Assembly (NCBI RefSeq): GCF_011758565.1
Contig: NZ_JAAMOX010000001.1
Span: 2,146,340-2,210,339 of the forward strand
DNA from: Lysinibacter cavernae
GTDB taxonomy: Bacteria; Actinomycetota; Actinomycetes; Actinomycetales; Microbacteriaceae
Direction: 5' to 3'
Length of the DNA: 64,000 nucleotides
Part shown: piece after piece, positions 63,233 through 64,000 of the stretch
How positions within the stretch are numbered: the stretch's first letter is position 1
How the letters are laid out: every line of letters begins with the position of its first letter
Made by a program: the position numbers and the translations under genes
Notes under the pieces: generated by a model
Databases searched by the model: none
What the model was told of the DNA's origin: nothing
What the model saw: only the letters and a program-made list of their open reading frames with translations

Positions 63233-63259
63233 AATGAATCGTTCGGGTCGAGTCAGCCG

Positions 63260-64000
63260 CTAGAAGAGCGAATCGGTGAGCGATGACGGCACTCCGAAGC
63301 GGTGGGCCGTGATGCTCAGCGACTGCTCGCGCAAGAATGGGAGCAGCTCCAATCGCCCGGCGTTGGTAACCGGTTCGGCAAACAAGGTCACGTCAGGATG
63401 TGCAACGGCCGCGCGTGCCGTAGCGGCACGGTCTCCCCCGACCAGGCGGATGCGCGAAACCCCGTCGATGCCGACGGCGACGCGTTCCAGCCAGTCGGCA
63501 TCCGATTCGATGCTCACCGACACATCCAAATCGGTGAGGACCTTCATGATGGCGCCGGGAAGCGGCCGCGAAACGCTCAACGTCAGCGGGGCGCGGGCGA
63601 GCAACCCGGCCACGATCACTCGAAGCGCATCGTTGAGCGTGCTGCCCTCGGCCACTCGAACCATGACGGGCGCCGGCCAGTAGCGCTGCAGGTTGCGCTC
63701 GATGCCAAGACGCGAGACGTCGTGCACCTCGCTCAGTTCCGTGCCCCACAGATAGGCGTCGCTCAGTGCGGCCCGGCGCAGCACATCAAATTCTTCGTAG
63801 TCGAGCGACTGCTGCGCGGCCTCGATGAGACTTGTCACCCACGCCGACAGCCCGCGCAAATGGAGCGTTGAGCTCTTGGCTCCTTCTTCCGGGCGCCACC
63901 CGCCAAGCGCGAGCAACGTGTTCGGGCCGCCAGCCTGGAAACCGGCGCCAACGGAGGACCGCTTCCACCCACCAAACGGCTGCCGCTCAACAATTGCGGG
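63260..64000 (-). CDS. putA: PutA-like proline dehydrogenase / glutamate-semialdehyde dehydrogenase, C-terminal part
   Basis: The frame is open to the right window edge, so only the C-terminal ~246 residues are present. The edge encodes ERQPFGGWKRSSVGAGFQAG followed by GPNTLLALGGW, the signature of the aldehyde-dehydrogenase C-terminus of PutA-type enzymes. The rest is a divergent C-terminal domain (LSAWVTSLIEAAQQSLDYEE, RNLQRYWPAPVMVRV, VRLVGG-like loop). The family oxidises proline to glutamate. The gene is convergent with the DUF559 pseudogene. Confidence 0.85.
   Translation of the reverse strand, partial: PAIVERQPFGGWKRSSVGAGFQAGGPNTLLALGGWRPEEGAKSSTLHLRGLSAWVTSLIEAAQQSLDYEEFDVLRRAALSDAYLWGTELSEVHDVSRLGIERNLQRYWPAPVMVRVAEGSTLNDALRVIVAGLLARAPLTLSVSRPLPGAIMKVLTDLDVSVSIESDADWLERVAVGIDGVSRIRLVGGDRAATARAAVAHPDVTLFAEPVTNAGRLELLPFLREQSLSITAHRFGVPSSLTDSLF

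Overview
The window is moderately high-GC DNA with strong G/C preference at third codon positions, GTG and TTG starts, and gene families typical of Actinobacteria: a MurR-type sugar locus, LxxTG-ended surface proteins, RskA/SigK, and an MPT70-like fasciclin lipoprotein. A member of Microbacteriaceae or a close relative is my best guess. It cannot be proven here, because the window has no rRNA or other marker gene. No transposase, integrase, CRISPR array, tRNA or rRNA was seen.

Layout. 1-1760: tandem DUF1648-type membrane proteins and a small unknown ORF. 1765-5581: an amidohydrolase plus NhaC-type antiporter pair, with a divergent TetR regulator. 5663-11742: a LacI regulator and a four-gene sugar ABC transporter, probably for rhamnose. 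12165-23139: an RDD protein, a 2597-residue lectin/Ig-repeat adhesin, and a divergent sigma factor fused to an anti-sigma-like zinc finger, hydrophobic segment(s) and Ig-like domains. 23268-35116: two huge cell-surface GH78 alpha-L-rhamnosidases. 35816-41995: rhamnose catabolism (rhaM, rhaI, a DeoR regulator, the aldolase-dehydrogenase rhaEW, rhaB). 42162-43686: a DUF1801 protein and a D-2-hydroxyacid dehydrogenase. 43786-48458: fasciclin lipoprotein, DipZ, SigK and RskA, a near copy of the mycobacterial SigK regulon. 48636-55792: an amino-sugar (MurNAc/ManNAc) uptake and catabolism operon with a MurR/RpiR regulator. 55966-57968: lldR-lldD for L-lactate. 58111-61704: a four-gene operon (SnoaL-like protein, NCS1 permease, cyclase, ureohydrolase) of unknown substrate. 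61981-63215: a decayed DUF559-type gene. 63260-64000: the 3' end of putA.

How it fits together. Surface rhamnosidases would release L-rhamnose from plant or microbial polysaccharides. The ABC transporter imports it, and RhaM/RhaI/RhaB/RhaEW convert it to glycerone phosphate and L-lactate, which LldD can oxidise to pyruvate. Three copies of the same 12-bp operator (TGAAACGATTCA) precede the transporter, one rhamnosidase and rhaM, which ties these units into one LacI regulon although about 24 kb separates them.

The most unusual features are: the one-polypeptide sigma/anti-sigma/sensor candidate beside the adhesin; SigK-type promoter motifs between the fasciclin gene and dipZ; several families of long near-perfect intergenic palindromes at gene ends, one with five copies of 56 nt; and many in-frame or intergenic minisatellites.
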